Below the pieces are notes generated by a model. The model made no database searches and was not told the DNA's origin. It worked only from the letters and a program-made list of their open reading frames with translations. 64,000 bases of DNA. Origin: an uncultured Oscillospiraceae bacterium (GTDB taxonomy: Bacteria > Bacillota > Clostridia > Oscillospirales > Oscillospiraceae). Made by a program: the position numbers and the translations under genes. The stretch spans positions 1 through 64,000 of the forward strand of contig CAKUDE010000007.1 in assembly GCA_934645175.1 (NCBI GenBank), written 5' to 3'. Every line of letters begins with the position of its first letter. Positions within the stretch are counted from its first letter, which is position 1. This document shows positions 1 through 7,120 of the stretch, one piece after another.

Positions 1-131
1 TCCGTCGTAGGAGGAACCGTCGGCGGCGCAGTCAGCCTCGTCGGTTCCGTCTGTCCCTCCGACGGCGCACAGGCACAAACAAAAACAGAAAGCAAAAGCA
101 GTAGGCACGTTAGTTTTATGCGCTTATCCAT
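1..131 (-). CDS. Lipoprotein, N-terminal part only (runs off the window)
   Basis: Reading the minus strand from the ATG at 131 gives a short basic start (MDKRIK), a leucine-rich hydrophobic stretch and a lipobox-like cysteine around residues 19-21 (VFVCAC), then a Thr/Pro-rich linker (about residues 24-43). This is the layout of a lipoprotein signal peptide followed by a flexible tether. An AGGAGG at 143-148 lies 11 bases upstream. An alternative ATG at 141 hits a stop after five codons. The start lies 31 bases after the stop of the secreted-protein gene at 163-735, so the two look co-transcribed. The mature domain lies outside the window, so no function can be given. Confidence 0.7.
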   Translation of the reverse strand, partial: MDKRIKLTCLLLLLSVFVCACAPSEGQTEPTRLTAPPTVPPTT

Positions 132-162
132 TGCCAGACATACCTCCTAACGTTAACCATGC

Positions 163-735
163 TTAAAACGTTTTCAGGTCATTTCTATTTATGTAGTAAT
201 TGCAAACCTTGTATGCCGTTGTGCCACGGACATAAACCGTCACTAACCACCAATCATAGCTGTATGTCGATACATATTTGACAAGTGATCCTTTGGGTAA
301 TTCTCCCATAGAAGTCGCAACATTAGGGTTTCCTTCTTTATTTGAGTCAATTATTACGTCTTTGTAATACTTTGCTGATTGTACATCAACCACCCGGATT
401 TTCGTTGCAGGGACAAGATTCGTTCCTTTGATATAGCCCGTGTCGCCCGGAGCATTATACTCCATGCTGATACAGGTATACCCCGTTTTTTCTACCGCCG
501 TAGAACCGTCAAAGGTGTAGACACAGCTAAACAGCGGTGCGCCGGCAATTGAGTCTGCCGTGTCGCTTCCGCTAACGCGGACGGGAAGCTCTGGTGTAGA
601 AATAAGGTGACCATTTTGAGGAACAACGACATAGGTTTGGTTACGCGGGGGCATAAGGACGACCGCAAAGGCCACGGACGAAAGGACGGTCGCAAAAATG
701 CAGACCAGAACGATTGCGCGAGTGAGCTTTTTCAT
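163..735 (-). CDS. Secreted protein with a possible SH3-like C-terminus
   Basis: The 190-residue product starts with a typical Sec signal peptide (MKKLTR, then a hydrophobic core to about residue 25 ending in an AFA cleavage motif), so it should be exported. The C-terminal 70 residues (a conserved-looking MGELPKGSLVKYVS segment followed by WWLVTVYV) resemble bacterial SH3-type folds that bind wall peptides; this is an inference from residue pattern only. A GGGAGGAG ribosome binding site precedes the ATG. The gene is AT-rich compared with neighbours (23 of 60 bases G+C at 181-240). It is first in an operon with the lipoprotein at 1-131. No family was recognised with confidence. Confidence 0.75.
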   Translation of the reverse strand: MKKLTRAIVLVCIFATVLSSVAFAVVLMPPRNQTYVVVPQNGHLISTPELPVRVSGSDTADSIAGAPLFSCVYTFDGSTAVEKTGYTCISMEYNAPGDTGYIKGTNLVPATKIRVVDVQSAKYYKDVIIDSNKEGNPNVATSMGELPKGSLVKYVSTYSYDWWLVTVYVRGTTAYKVCNYYINRNDLKTF

Positions 736-776
736 GTTGGCTCCTCCCGAAAGTATGTATTTCAGAACATTTCTGC

Positions 777-799
777 TCTGATATACCGAGTATATCAGA
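777..799. promoter_or_regulatory. Inverted repeat over the -10 region (possible operator)
   Basis: TCTGATATA (777-785) and TATATCAGA (791-799) form a perfect 9-base inverted repeat around CCGAG. It overlaps the -10 box (789-794) of the promoter of the envelope operon, the position expected for a repressor site. The regulator is unknown. Confidence 0.5.
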
Positions 800-817
800 A
801 GTCTTTCACATTGTCAA
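789..817 (-). promoter_or_regulatory. Sigma-A promoter of the 163-735 envelope operon
   Basis: On the minus strand a perfect -35 TTGACA (817-812) and a -10 TATACT (794-789) are separated by 17 bases, about 55 bases upstream of the start codon at 735. Confidence 0.85.
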
Positions 818-823
818 TCCTTG

Positions 824-887
824 GCAGAAATATTTTCTGCAAATAAGTATTCATTTTTGTGCAAAAATATTCATTGTATGCAAAAAT
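824..887. promoter_or_regulatory. Palindrome plus direct repeats upstream of the envelope promoter
   Basis: GCAGAAA (824-830) and TTTCTGC (834-840) form a perfect inverted repeat just upstream of the -35 box. It is followed by related copies of GCAAAxATTCATT-type sequence at 839-855 and 861-875 and a partial copy at 880-887. On the minus strand these read ATGAATA..TTTGC, loosely like ArgR/AhrC boxes. Binding by any factor is inference. Confidence 0.35.
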
Positions 888-917
888 CCGGCAGGCTGCG
901 TGCCTGCCGGATCTGTT
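886..917. terminator. Hairpin terminator after the CofE-like gene
   Basis: CCGGCAGGC and GCCTGCCGG form a strong stem just downstream of the stop at 919; on the minus strand the stem is followed by ATTTTTGC. The plus strand also carries a T-run (GTTTTT), so it may act both ways. Confidence 0.75.
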
Positions 918-918
918 T

Positions 919-2121
919 TTAATCATTCGTATAGTTGTCAAAATAGCCCTGAACGAGTACAACCGGCGTGCCCTTATCGCCGGAGCCGCTGGTCAGGTCG
1001 CACAGCGAACCGATCAGATCGGTCAGGCGGCGAGGCGTCGTCCCCTCGGAGACCATATTGCCCACAAGATTGTCGTCCTTTTCCCGGATCTTTGCCGCAA
1101 TGGCCTCACGCAGCGCCTCACCCGTGAGGCTACGGAATTCGTCATCGGCCAGGTATTTGAGCTTCAGCTCGTTCGGCGTGCCGATCAGGCCGTCCGTGTA
1201 GGCCGGGGAGACAACCGGGTCGGCCAGCTCCCAGATCTTGCCCTTGGGATCCTTGAAGGCACCGTCGCCGTAGACCATGACCTCAACGTGCTTGCCGGTG
1301 GCGTCCAGAATGCGCTTCTGGATGCCAAGCACCAGTTCGCGGCAGTCGCGCGGGAAGAGCTTGATACGATCCTCGGCGGCTTTGTTGGAGCCGAGCAGGC
1401 CGAAGCGCTCATTGTAACCGCTGCCGTTGACGGGCGCGGTAAGAATATCGTCCAGGCCGCAGACCGTTTTCGCACCCGCCGCCCGCAGAATACGCTTTGT
1501 GCGGTTGCGGCTGTGAATATCACAGGTCAGAACGGAATCGACATAGGGCAGGATTGCCGTGGGGCGGTTGGCAAAGAAGATCTCCGCCTCCGCGCCGGAG
1601 TCGCGGATGAGCTGCTCATAGTAAGCAACGTAATCCACACCGGTAAACTCGTGGCGGTTCACGCCGAACAGCTCACGGTAACGCTCCAGCGTAAGAATAT
1701 CGCGGTAGGGATCGATCCCCTTTTCGTCCAGCTTGTCCGGGTCGATGAGCTGATTGCCGACCTCGTCGGTGGGGTAGCTGAGCATCAGCACGACCTTTTT
1801 TGCGCCTGCGGCGATACCGCGCAGGCAAATGGCAAAGCGGTTGCGCGAAAGGATGGGGAAGATCACGCCGACGGTGCCGCCGCCGAGCTTTTCCCGCACA
1901 TCGGCGGCAATATCCGAAACGCTCGCATAGTTACCCTGTGCGCGCGCCACGACCGACTCCGTAACGGAAATTACGTCGCGGTCATGCAGCGAAAAGCCTT
2001 CAAACTTCGCCGCCTCCAGTACGCTCTCGGACACCATCGCCGCAAGATCATCGCCCTCGCGGAAAATCGGGCAGCGGATGCCGCGCGATACCGTACCGAC
2101 CCGTCGTTCGCTCTGTTTCAT
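919..2121 (-). CDS. CofE-like F420-0:gamma-glutamyl ligase family protein
   Basis: The 400-residue protein resembles the clostridial branch of COG1478/PF01996 (coenzyme F420-0:L-glutamate ligase). Supporting segments include the start MKQSERRVGTVSRGIRCPI, TESVVARAQGNY (about 54-65), GVIFPILSRNRFAICLRGIA (about 84-103), and a C-terminal NELKLKYLADDE-type segment. Archaeal and actinobacterial members add glutamate to F420-0 using GTP, but no other F420 gene is visible here and related anaerobes are not known as F420 producers, so the true substrate is uncertain; an amide ligase acting on another acidic cofactor is possible. It is monocistronic, with its own promoter (2195-2223) and terminator. 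Confidence 0.75.
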   Translation of the reverse strand: MKQSERRVGTVSRGIRCPIFREGDDLAAMVSESVLEAAKFEGFSLHDRDVISVTESVVARAQGNYASVSDIAADVREKLGGGTVGVIFPILSRNRFAICLRGIAAGAKKVVLMLSYPTDEVGNQLIDPDKLDEKGIDPYRDILTLERYRELFGVNRHEFTGVDYVAYYEQLIRDSGAEAEIFFANRPTAILPYVDSVLTCDIHSRNRTKRILRAAGAKTVCGLDDILTAPVNGSGYNERFGLLGSNKAAEDRIKLFPRDCRELVLGIQKRILDATGKHVEVMVYGDGAFKDPKGKIWELADPVVSPAYTDGLIGTPNELKLKYLADDEFRSLTGEALREAIAAKIREKDDNLVGNMVSEGTTPRRLTDLIGSLCDLTSGSGDKGTPVVLVQGYFDNYTND

Positions 2122-2194
2122 GGTAGATCCCTTCCTATATTAGATTTTCAGGATAGTCGCCGTCCCCCTGAATATGGGAAGCAACAACTCGGAA

Positions 2195-2223
2195 ATGCTA
2201 CCACAGTTCCTTGAAAATTGCAA
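2195..2223 (-). promoter_or_regulatory. Promoter of the CofE-like gene
   Basis: Minus strand -35 TTGCAA (2223-2218) and -10 TAGCAT (2200-2195) with a 17-base spacer, about 75 bases from the start codon. Moderate match. Confidence 0.5.
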
Positions 2224-2254
2224 GTAAAACATACTTTTGTTAGGCGACAGGTTT

Positions 2255-3841
2255 TTATGCGAAACGACGAAGAACGCGGCCGCTGCGCAGCGCGGTTCGT
2301 TCGCCGCGCAGGATCGCAGGCTGGCCGTTGACGAATACGCTGTCCATTCCCTCGGAGAATTGCCTTGGCTCCGCGAAGCTTGCGCGCTCATGCAGCGCCT
2401 CCGGACGGAAAACGCAAAGGTCCGCATCCATACCCTCACGCAGCACGCCCTTTGTCGAAAGCCGCATGGCGGCGGCGGGCAGACTTGTCAGCTTGCGCAC
2501 GGCCTGCGGGAGCGTCAGCAGCCGCTCGCGCATGACATACCGTTCCAGTAGTCGTGTTGCGTTTCCGTAAACGCGCGGGTGCGGCAGACCCCGCGTGGGA
2601 TAGGTCGCGTCGGAAATCACGGAGGAATAGTCCTCCTGCAAAATCATCCGGATATCGTCCTCACAGTTGATACGGTCGATCATCGTCACGGCGCAATCCT
2701 CGTCGGCAAGAATCCTGCACAGGCAGGCGACCGGCTCCATATTCAGCGCGTCGGCCGTCTCGGCCAACGTTTTTCCGGTGAAGTCCGCATATTCCGGCTG
2801 GCGCAGCGTGGAAAGGACGATGTTATCCCAGCCGACCATCTGCGCGATATTGTCGAAATCCCGCCCGTTTGCAATACGTTCACCGAGCAGCGTCACCTGT
2901 GACGGCTCGCGCAGCCGGCGGACAATGGCAGCCGTGCCGCCCTCCAGAAATTCCGGCGGCAGGAGGTGCAGAAGCTGCGTCGAGCCCGCCTCGTAAAGGT
3001 ACAGGTCGCAGTCCGCCTCCGTCCCCTCCGCGCGGGCGCGGCGCAGAAGCTCCAGCGCTTCCGGGATCCGCTTGCGCCAGTTGCGCGGACCCATCGCCTT
3101 AAGATGACTGATGTGCAGCGGCGCGTCCACCGCCCGCGCAACGGTCAGCATCTCACGGATCGCGTCGCAGAGCCTGTCGCCCTCCTCGCGCATATGCACG
3201 GTAACGGGAATGTTGCGTCCGCGCAGGACGCCCAGTACGCGGATCAGTCCTTCGGTGGAATAAAAGCACTCCGGCGCATAGCCCAGACCGAGTGAAACCG
3301 CCAGCGCACCCTCGTCCAGCGCGCGCAGCAGTCTGCGGGAGATCTCGTCGGGGTCATCCGGGTCGCCTGCGGCGTAGCCGCACACGTCCGTGCGCACCGT
3401 CCCGCCGCCCGCCATCATGGAAACGTTCAGCGCGGGCGACGCGGCCTGCGCCGCGTCGAGATAGGCCGCCATGGACTGCGTCGGAAAGTCCACAGTGGCA
3501 GCGCCCGTAATGGGCAGCAGGTAGCGCAGCAGCTCCTCGCGGTGCGCCGCACCGAAGGGCGCCAGCGACAGGCCGCAAGCGCCGTTGACCACCGTGGTGA
3601 GTCCCTGACGCAGCTCGGCCTCGCCGAAGTCCGCGCGGAACACCGCCGCGTCGCCATGACGGTGAATATCAAGGAAGCCCGGCGTGACGCACAGCCCGCG
3701 GGCATCCAGCGTATGCGCCGCCTGCCCGTCAACGTGCCCGACGGCAGCGATTTTCCCGTCCTTCCATGCGACGTCGGCGCAAAACGGCGCTGCGCCCGTA
3801 CCGTCGATCACCGTCCCGCCGCAGAGTATCCAATCCAGCAT
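2255..3841 (-). CDS. N-acyl-D-amino-acid deacylase (D-aminoacylase)
   Basis: A 528-residue amidohydrolase-superfamily enzyme. Such enzymes hydrolyse N-acyl-D-amino acids to free D-amino acids in the cytoplasm. Visible evidence: a beta-strand start with CGGTVIDGTG, the metal-binding DIHRHGD at residues 58-64 (HxH motif), MREEG and HISHLKAMGPRNW, the sequence around the metal and substrate site typical of D-aminoacylases, and a C-terminal GVLREGMDADLCVF segment that closes the small beta-domain. The start is taken at the ATG preceded by AGGAGGG (spacing 8); an open frame extends upstream but across the divergent promoter region. It is transcribed divergently from the DUF1858 gene. It probably recycles D-amino acids from wall peptides; exact substrate unknown. 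Confidence 0.87.
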   Translation of the reverse strand: MLDWILCGGTVIDGTGAAPFCADVAWKDGKIAAVGHVDGQAAHTLDARGLCVTPGFLDIHRHGDAAVFRADFGEAELRQGLTTVVNGACGLSLAPFGAAHREELLRYLLPITGAATVDFPTQSMAAYLDAAQAASPALNVSMMAGGGTVRTDVCGYAAGDPDDPDEISRRLLRALDEGALAVSLGLGYAPECFYSTEGLIRVLGVLRGRNIPVTVHMREEGDRLCDAIREMLTVARAVDAPLHISHLKAMGPRNWRKRIPEALELLRRARAEGTEADCDLYLYEAGSTQLLHLLPPEFLEGGTAAIVRRLREPSQVTLLGERIANGRDFDNIAQMVGWDNIVLSTLRQPEYADFTGKTLAETADALNMEPVACLCRILADEDCAVTMIDRINCEDDIRMILQEDYSSVISDATYPTRGLPHPRVYGNATRLLERYVMRERLLTLPQAVRKLTSLPAAAMRLSTKGVLREGMDADLCVFRPEALHERASFAEPRQFSEGMDSVFVNGQPAILRGERTALRSGRVLRRFA

Positions 3842-3863
3842 TTGTATTCCCTCCTTTGACTCC

Positions 3864-3891
3864 ATCATACAACATTTTCCGTCAAAAGCAA
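3864..3891 (-). promoter_or_regulatory. Promoter of the D-aminoacylase gene
   Basis: Minus strand -35 TTGCTT (3891-3886), 16-base spacer, -10 TATGAT (3869-3864), 22 bases upstream of the start codon. Confidence 0.5.
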
Positions 3892-3914
3892 GTCCGAAAA
3901 AGCGCGAAAGAAGG

Positions 3915-3943
3915 TTGATTTTTACGGGCGGACGGGCTATAAT
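3915..3943 (+). promoter_or_regulatory. Promoter of the DUF1858 gene
   Basis: -35 TTGATT and perfect -10 TATAAT with a 17-base spacer, about 30 bases ahead of the start codon. Confidence 0.85.
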
Positions 3944-3974
3944 AGGGGTATCGAACACAAGGAGGCTATCAAAA

Positions 3975-4196
3975 ATGGCTGTTAAAATTGAAAAGTCCAC
4001 CATTATCGGCGATGTGCTCGACATCGCGCCGCAGACCGCTCCCCTCTTTATGGCGATCGGAATGCACTGTCTCGGCTGCCCCGCGTCCCGCGGCGAAACG
4101 GTCGAGGAGGCCTGCATGGTCCACGGCGTCGATCCCGACGCTTTCCTGGCGCAGGTCAACCGCTTCATCGAAGCCGCCGAGGAAGCCAAGAAGTAA
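3975..4196 (+). CDS. DUF1858 domain protein (CxxC redox-type small protein)
   Basis: A 73-residue cytoplasmic protein matching the DUF1858 / hybrid-cluster-protein-associated redox disulfide family: IGDVLDIAPQTAPLFMAIGMHCLGCP, with the family CxxC (residues about 33-36) and a further Cys in EEACMVHGVD. Members are small alpha-helical proteins often found alone or fused to iron-sulfur or redox proteins; the biochemical role is unknown. The start is the ATG preceded by AAGGAGG; longer upstream reading crosses the promoter and is rejected. It is monocistronic, with a strong promoter at 3915-3943 and a strong terminator at 4204-4233, suggesting high, independent expression. Confidence 0.85.
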   Translation: MAVKIEKSTIIGDVLDIAPQTAPLFMAIGMHCLGCPASRGETVEEACMVHGVDPDAFLAQVNRFIEAAEEAKK

Positions 4197-4203
4197 ACCG
4201 ACC

Positions 4204-4233
4204 GGGCGGGCAGACCTTCTGCCCGCCCTTTTT
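4204..4233 (+). terminator. Terminator of the DUF1858 gene
   Basis: GGGCGGGCAGA and TCTGCCCGCCC form an 11-base stem with a 3-base loop, followed by TTTTT. Confidence 0.93.
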
Positions 4234-4294
4234 GTTCCGAGTCTCCGCACAACGTGCATATTCCCAAAATCCATCCGGAAGGAGTACACACCTT

Positions 4295-4660
4295 ATGAAA
4301 AAATGGCAAATTGTCCTGATTGTTGTTTTTTCTGCCGTCGCTTTGTACTGGGGCGGTTGGGTGCTTCTGTTCTCAACTCTTGATAGAAAAGCGGACGAAT
4401 CCTCACAGTCGGCAGCCGCACGAAACGGCTGGACAGAGTTTCTGATTTCTCCGGAAGTCAAAGACATCGATTTGTCAAGGGTCTGCGGATATATCACGGT
4501 CAAAGGCGCATGGTTTTCCATCCACCAGGGGAGTTTTATAAGTGACGTTCTGGAGGGACCTCCAAGCACTAAGGGTTTTAATGTTTTTCCCACCGATTCC
4601 GGCTGCACAATTTATCTGATTCCACACAGCGAAGGCTGTGTAATCGACAGAAGTAAATAG
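4295..4660 (+). CDS. Small membrane-anchored protein of unknown function
   Basis: A 121-residue product with one N-terminal membrane segment (about residues 5-27) followed by a soluble, probably extracytoplasmic domain (FLISPEVKDIDLSRVCGYITVKG...). No family was recognised. The ATG at 4295 has GGAAGGAG nine bases upstream. The gene lies between the DUF1858 terminator and trmK and has fewer G and C bases than both, so it may be a strain-specific insertion; no promoter is obvious in the 60 bases before it. Confidence 0.6.
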   Translation: MKKWQIVLIVVFSAVALYWGGWVLLFSTLDRKADESSQSAAARNGWTEFLISPEVKDIDLSRVCGYITVKGAWFSIHQGSFISDVLEGPPSTKGFNVFPTDSGCTIYLIPHSEGCVIDRSK

Positions 4661-4704
4661 CTACTTAGGCTCAGAGCGGTTTGTGGATACACAAAGGAGG
4701 CCAT

Positions 4705-5409
4705 ATGACCCATTTCCCTCCCCTCTCTGCGCGGCTGCAGTGCTGCGCGGAATTTGTGCGCCCCGGCGCGCGCGTCGCCGACATCGGCTGTGACCACGGC
4801 TATCTCGGCATCCGGCTGCTGCAAAGCGGGCGCGCAGCAAGCGTCCACGCCTGCGACCTGCGGGAAAAGCCCTTGGAAAAGGCGCGGGAAAACGCCGCCC
4901 GCTGCGGCATGACGGAGAAGCTGCGCTTTTCTCTGGCCGACGGGCTTGCCGCCGTGGCGCCCGGCGAGGTCGATACCGTGATCGTTGCCGGCATGGGCGG
5001 CGACGTGATCGCCCGCATCCTCGGCGATTGCCCGTGGGCGCGCGACCCCGCCGTCGACTTTATCCTGCAGCCGCAGTCCTCCGGCAACGACCTGCGGCGC
5101 AAGCTGCCGCCGCTTGGCTTCCGCATCGAAGCGGAGCGCCTTGTGCGCGACGGCGGATTTCTCTATCAGGCAATGCTCGCGCGCTTCGGCGATGCCGTAC
5201 CGCTCACACCGGGGCAGCACTACGTCTCCCCCGCGCTGCTCGGCAGCGGCGATCCGCTGCTTCCGGATTACTTCGCGCGGCTGATCCCCTCTCTGGAGCA
5301 GACCGTCGCGGGACTGCGGCGCGGAAACGAGCCGCTGCGGCTGAAATACTACGAAACGGCTCTGTGTGAGCTGCATGAAATGAGGAAACGATATGACGAC
5401 CGTCGGTGA
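4705..5409 (+). CDS. trmK: tRNA (adenine(22)-N1)-methyltransferase TrmK
   Basis: A 234-residue class I SAM-dependent methyltransferase of the TrmK (YqfN) family, which methylates N1 of A22 in tRNA. The SAM-binding motif I ADIGCDHGYLGI is at about residues 25-36, followed by ACDLREKPLEKARENA (motif II, acidic residue for the ribose) and VAGMGGDVIARIL, a TrmK signature; FILQPQSS is in the place of the catalytic-motif strand. The start is the ATG preceded by AAAGGAGG with 4-7 base spacing rather than the upstream TTG. Its last 17 bases overlap the nif3-like gene, the usual trmK-nif3 pairing in Bacillota. Confidence 0.93.
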   Translation: MTHFPPLSARLQCCAEFVRPGARVADIGCDHGYLGIRLLQSGRAASVHACDLREKPLEKARENAARCGMTEKLRFSLADGLAAVAPGEVDTVIVAGMGGDVIARILGDCPWARDPAVDFILQPQSSGNDLRRKLPPLGFRIEAERLVRDGGFLYQAMLARFGDAVPLTPGQHYVSPALLGSGDPLLPDYFARLIPSLEQTVAGLRRGNEPLRLKYYETALCELHEMRKRYDDRR

Positions 5410-6184
5410 AATTCTGCACTTTGTTGAGCGGCTTGCGCCGCGCGAAATGAAAACGGACTGGGACAACGTGGGGCTGCTGTGCGGCAGCCGCGGGCGTGAG
5501 GTAACAAAGGTACTCGTCGCACTGGATCCCTTTGAAGGCGTCTGCCGCGAGGCCGCCGACTGGGGCGCAGAGCTGCTGGTAACGCACCACCCGCTGATCT
5601 TCCGTCCGGCATCCAGCATTACGGACGAGACGAGCGTCGGCCGCGCCGTTATGCTTCTCTGCGCAAACGGCATCAGCGCCGTCAATGCGCATACGAATCT
5701 CGACTGCGCCCCCGGCGGCGTCAACGATGTTCTGGCGCGAACGCTCGGACTGAAAAACATCCGTGTTGCCGCGCCGAGCGGCACGGACGCACAGGGCAGA
5801 CCGTGGGGGCTTCTGCGCTGCGGCGAGATCGGGCAGCAGCCTCTCGACGCTTTTCTTGCCCATATAAAGCAGGCGCTGGGCTGTCCCGGACTGCGCTATG
5901 TCTCCGGCGGCAAGCCGGTCCGTTTCGTCGCCGTCGGCGGCGGAAGCTGCGCCGACGGAATGCTCGACGCGCTCGACGCGGGCTGCGACACCTTTGTCAC
6001 GGCGGATGTGCGCTATAATCAGTTTTGGGACGCGCATGACCTCGGTCTGAATCTGATTGACGCCGGACATTTTTACACCGAAAACCCCGTCACGGTGTAT
6101 CTGGCCGCAGAAATTACGGCACAATTCCCGCAGCTCACCGTCAAAATCTCCGAAACGCACGCCGACTGCATGAAATTCTATTGA
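5393..6184 (+). CDS. Nif3-like dinuclear metal-centre protein (DUF34/YqfO)
   Basis: A 263-residue NIF3/DUF34 protein. Family members form toroidal hexamers with two metals per subunit. Metal-ligand segments are visible: THHPLIF (residues 64-70), NAHTNLDCAPGGVND (about 101-115) and, near the C-terminus, DAGHFYTENP. The family has been linked to GTP cyclohydrolase I-like or metal-insertion roles but the activity is unsettled. It overlaps trmK by 17 bases and so is translationally coupled to it. The start ATG is within trmK and preceded by GAGGAAACG. Confidence 0.9.
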   Translation: MTTVGEILHFVERLAPREMKTDWDNVGLLCGSRGREVTKVLVALDPFEGVCREAADWGAELLVTHHPLIFRPASSITDETSVGRAVMLLCANGISAVNAHTNLDCAPGGVNDVLARTLGLKNIRVAAPSGTDAQGRPWGLLRCGEIGQQPLDAFLAHIKQALGCPGLRYVSGGKPVRFVAVGGGSCADGMLDALDAGCDTFVTADVRYNQFWDAHDLGLNLIDAGHFYTENPVTVYLAAEITAQFPQLTVKISETHADCMKFY

Positions 6185-6209
6185 TTTTTGTCCTCATCGG
6201 TGCTAGAAT
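6181..6209 (+). promoter_or_regulatory. Promoter of yebC
   Basis: -35 TTGATT (6181-6186, overlapping the nif3 stop codon), 17-base spacer, -10 TAGAAT (6204-6209). Confidence 0.75.
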
Positions 6210-6252
6210 AGGGTGAATATTTTTCAGACTCTTTACGAAGGGAAGATATACC

Positions 6253-6990
6253 ATGTCCGGACATTCCAAATGGCATAACATTCAAAAAACCAAGGGTGCG
6301 CAGGATGCCAAGCGCGCGGCAACCTTCACCAAGATCGCAAAGGAAATGTACGTCGCGGTCAAAGAAGGCGGCGGCTCGGCCGACCCGAACTATAACTCCC
6401 GTCTGGCTACCGTCATCACCAAGGCGAAGGCTGCGAATATGCCCAACGACAACATCAAGCGCGTGCTGGAGAAAGCCGCAAGCGCCGGCTCCGGCGACGC
6501 TTACGAATCCATCACCTACGAGGGCTACGGCCCCGGCGGCGTCGCGGTCATCGTAGAGACCATGACCGACAGCCGCAACCGCACCGCAGGCAACGTGCGC
6601 CACCATTTCGACAAATACGGCGGAAAAATGGGCGCCTCCGGCTGCGTTTCATGGAACTTCGGCAAGAAGGGCGTCCTTGTGATTGACAACGAGGACGGCG
6701 ATTATGAAGAAGACGCCGTGATGATGGACGCAATGGACTGCGGCGCAGACGATTTTGAAGCCGAGGAGGATTGCTTCACCGTCTACACCACGCCGGACGA
6801 CTTCAACGCCGTGGCCGACGCGCTGGGTAAGAAGGGCTACTCCTTCGTCTCCGCGCAGATCGAAATGGTTCCGAACGAGTATAAAAAGCTCGACAGCGAC
6901 GACGACATCACCAACATGGAAAAGATGCTCGACATCTTTGACGACGACGACGATGTGCAAAACGTCTGGCATAACTGGGATCGCGACTGA
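6253..6990 (+). CDS. yebC: YebC/PmpR/TACO1-family protein
   Basis: A 245-residue YebC-family protein, recognised from its near-invariant start (SGHSKWHNIQKTKGAQDAKR), the central YEGYGPGGVAV and ETMTDSRNRTAGNVRHHFDKYGG, and the acidic tail. YebC proteins were first described as DNA-binding regulators; recent work places the family on the ribosome, helping synthesis of proline-rich sequences. Full length for the family. It has its own promoter (6181-6209) and a long-stem terminator (6999-7039), so it is a single-gene unit following trmK-nif3. Confidence 0.95.
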   Translation: MSGHSKWHNIQKTKGAQDAKRAATFTKIAKEMYVAVKEGGGSADPNYNSRLATVITKAKAANMPNDNIKRVLEKAASAGSGDAYESITYEGYGPGGVAVIVETMTDSRNRTAGNVRHHFDKYGGKMGASGCVSWNFGKKGVLVIDNEDGDYEEDAVMMDAMDCGADDFEAEEDCFTVYTTPDDFNAVADALGKKGYSFVSAQIEMVPNEYKKLDSDDDITNMEKMLDIFDDDDDVQNVWHNWDRD

Positions 6991-6998
6991 GGATTTAA

Positions 6999-7039
6999 GC
7001 CGCTCCTCCGATGCGCCTGCATCGGAGGAGCGGCTTTTT
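6999..7039 (+). terminator. Terminator of yebC
   Basis: A 16-base perfect stem (GCCGCTCCTCCGATGC / complement) with a 4-base loop and TTTTT. Confidence 0.95.
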
Positions 7040-7056
7040 GTTCCGGGCTCCGGACA

Positions 7057-7091
7057 ATAAAAACGAGGTACCCAAAGCGGGATACCTCGTT
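7057..7091 (-). terminator. Terminator of the lipid-kinase operon
   Basis: On the minus strand AACGAGGTA and TACCTCGTT pair around a 12-base loop that can extend the stem by CCC/GGG, then TTTATTG. The stem core closely resembles the aspS terminator at 35206-35240. Confidence 0.85.
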
Positions 7092-7120
7092 AAATTACCG
7101 ACAAACTCCGCCGCGGCCGT

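Noticed and set aside
3684-3974. N-terminal extension of the DUF1858 gene
   Set aside because: The in-frame extension overlaps the D-aminoacylase gene and the strong promoter at 3915-3943; the ATG at 3975 has a good ribosome binding site.
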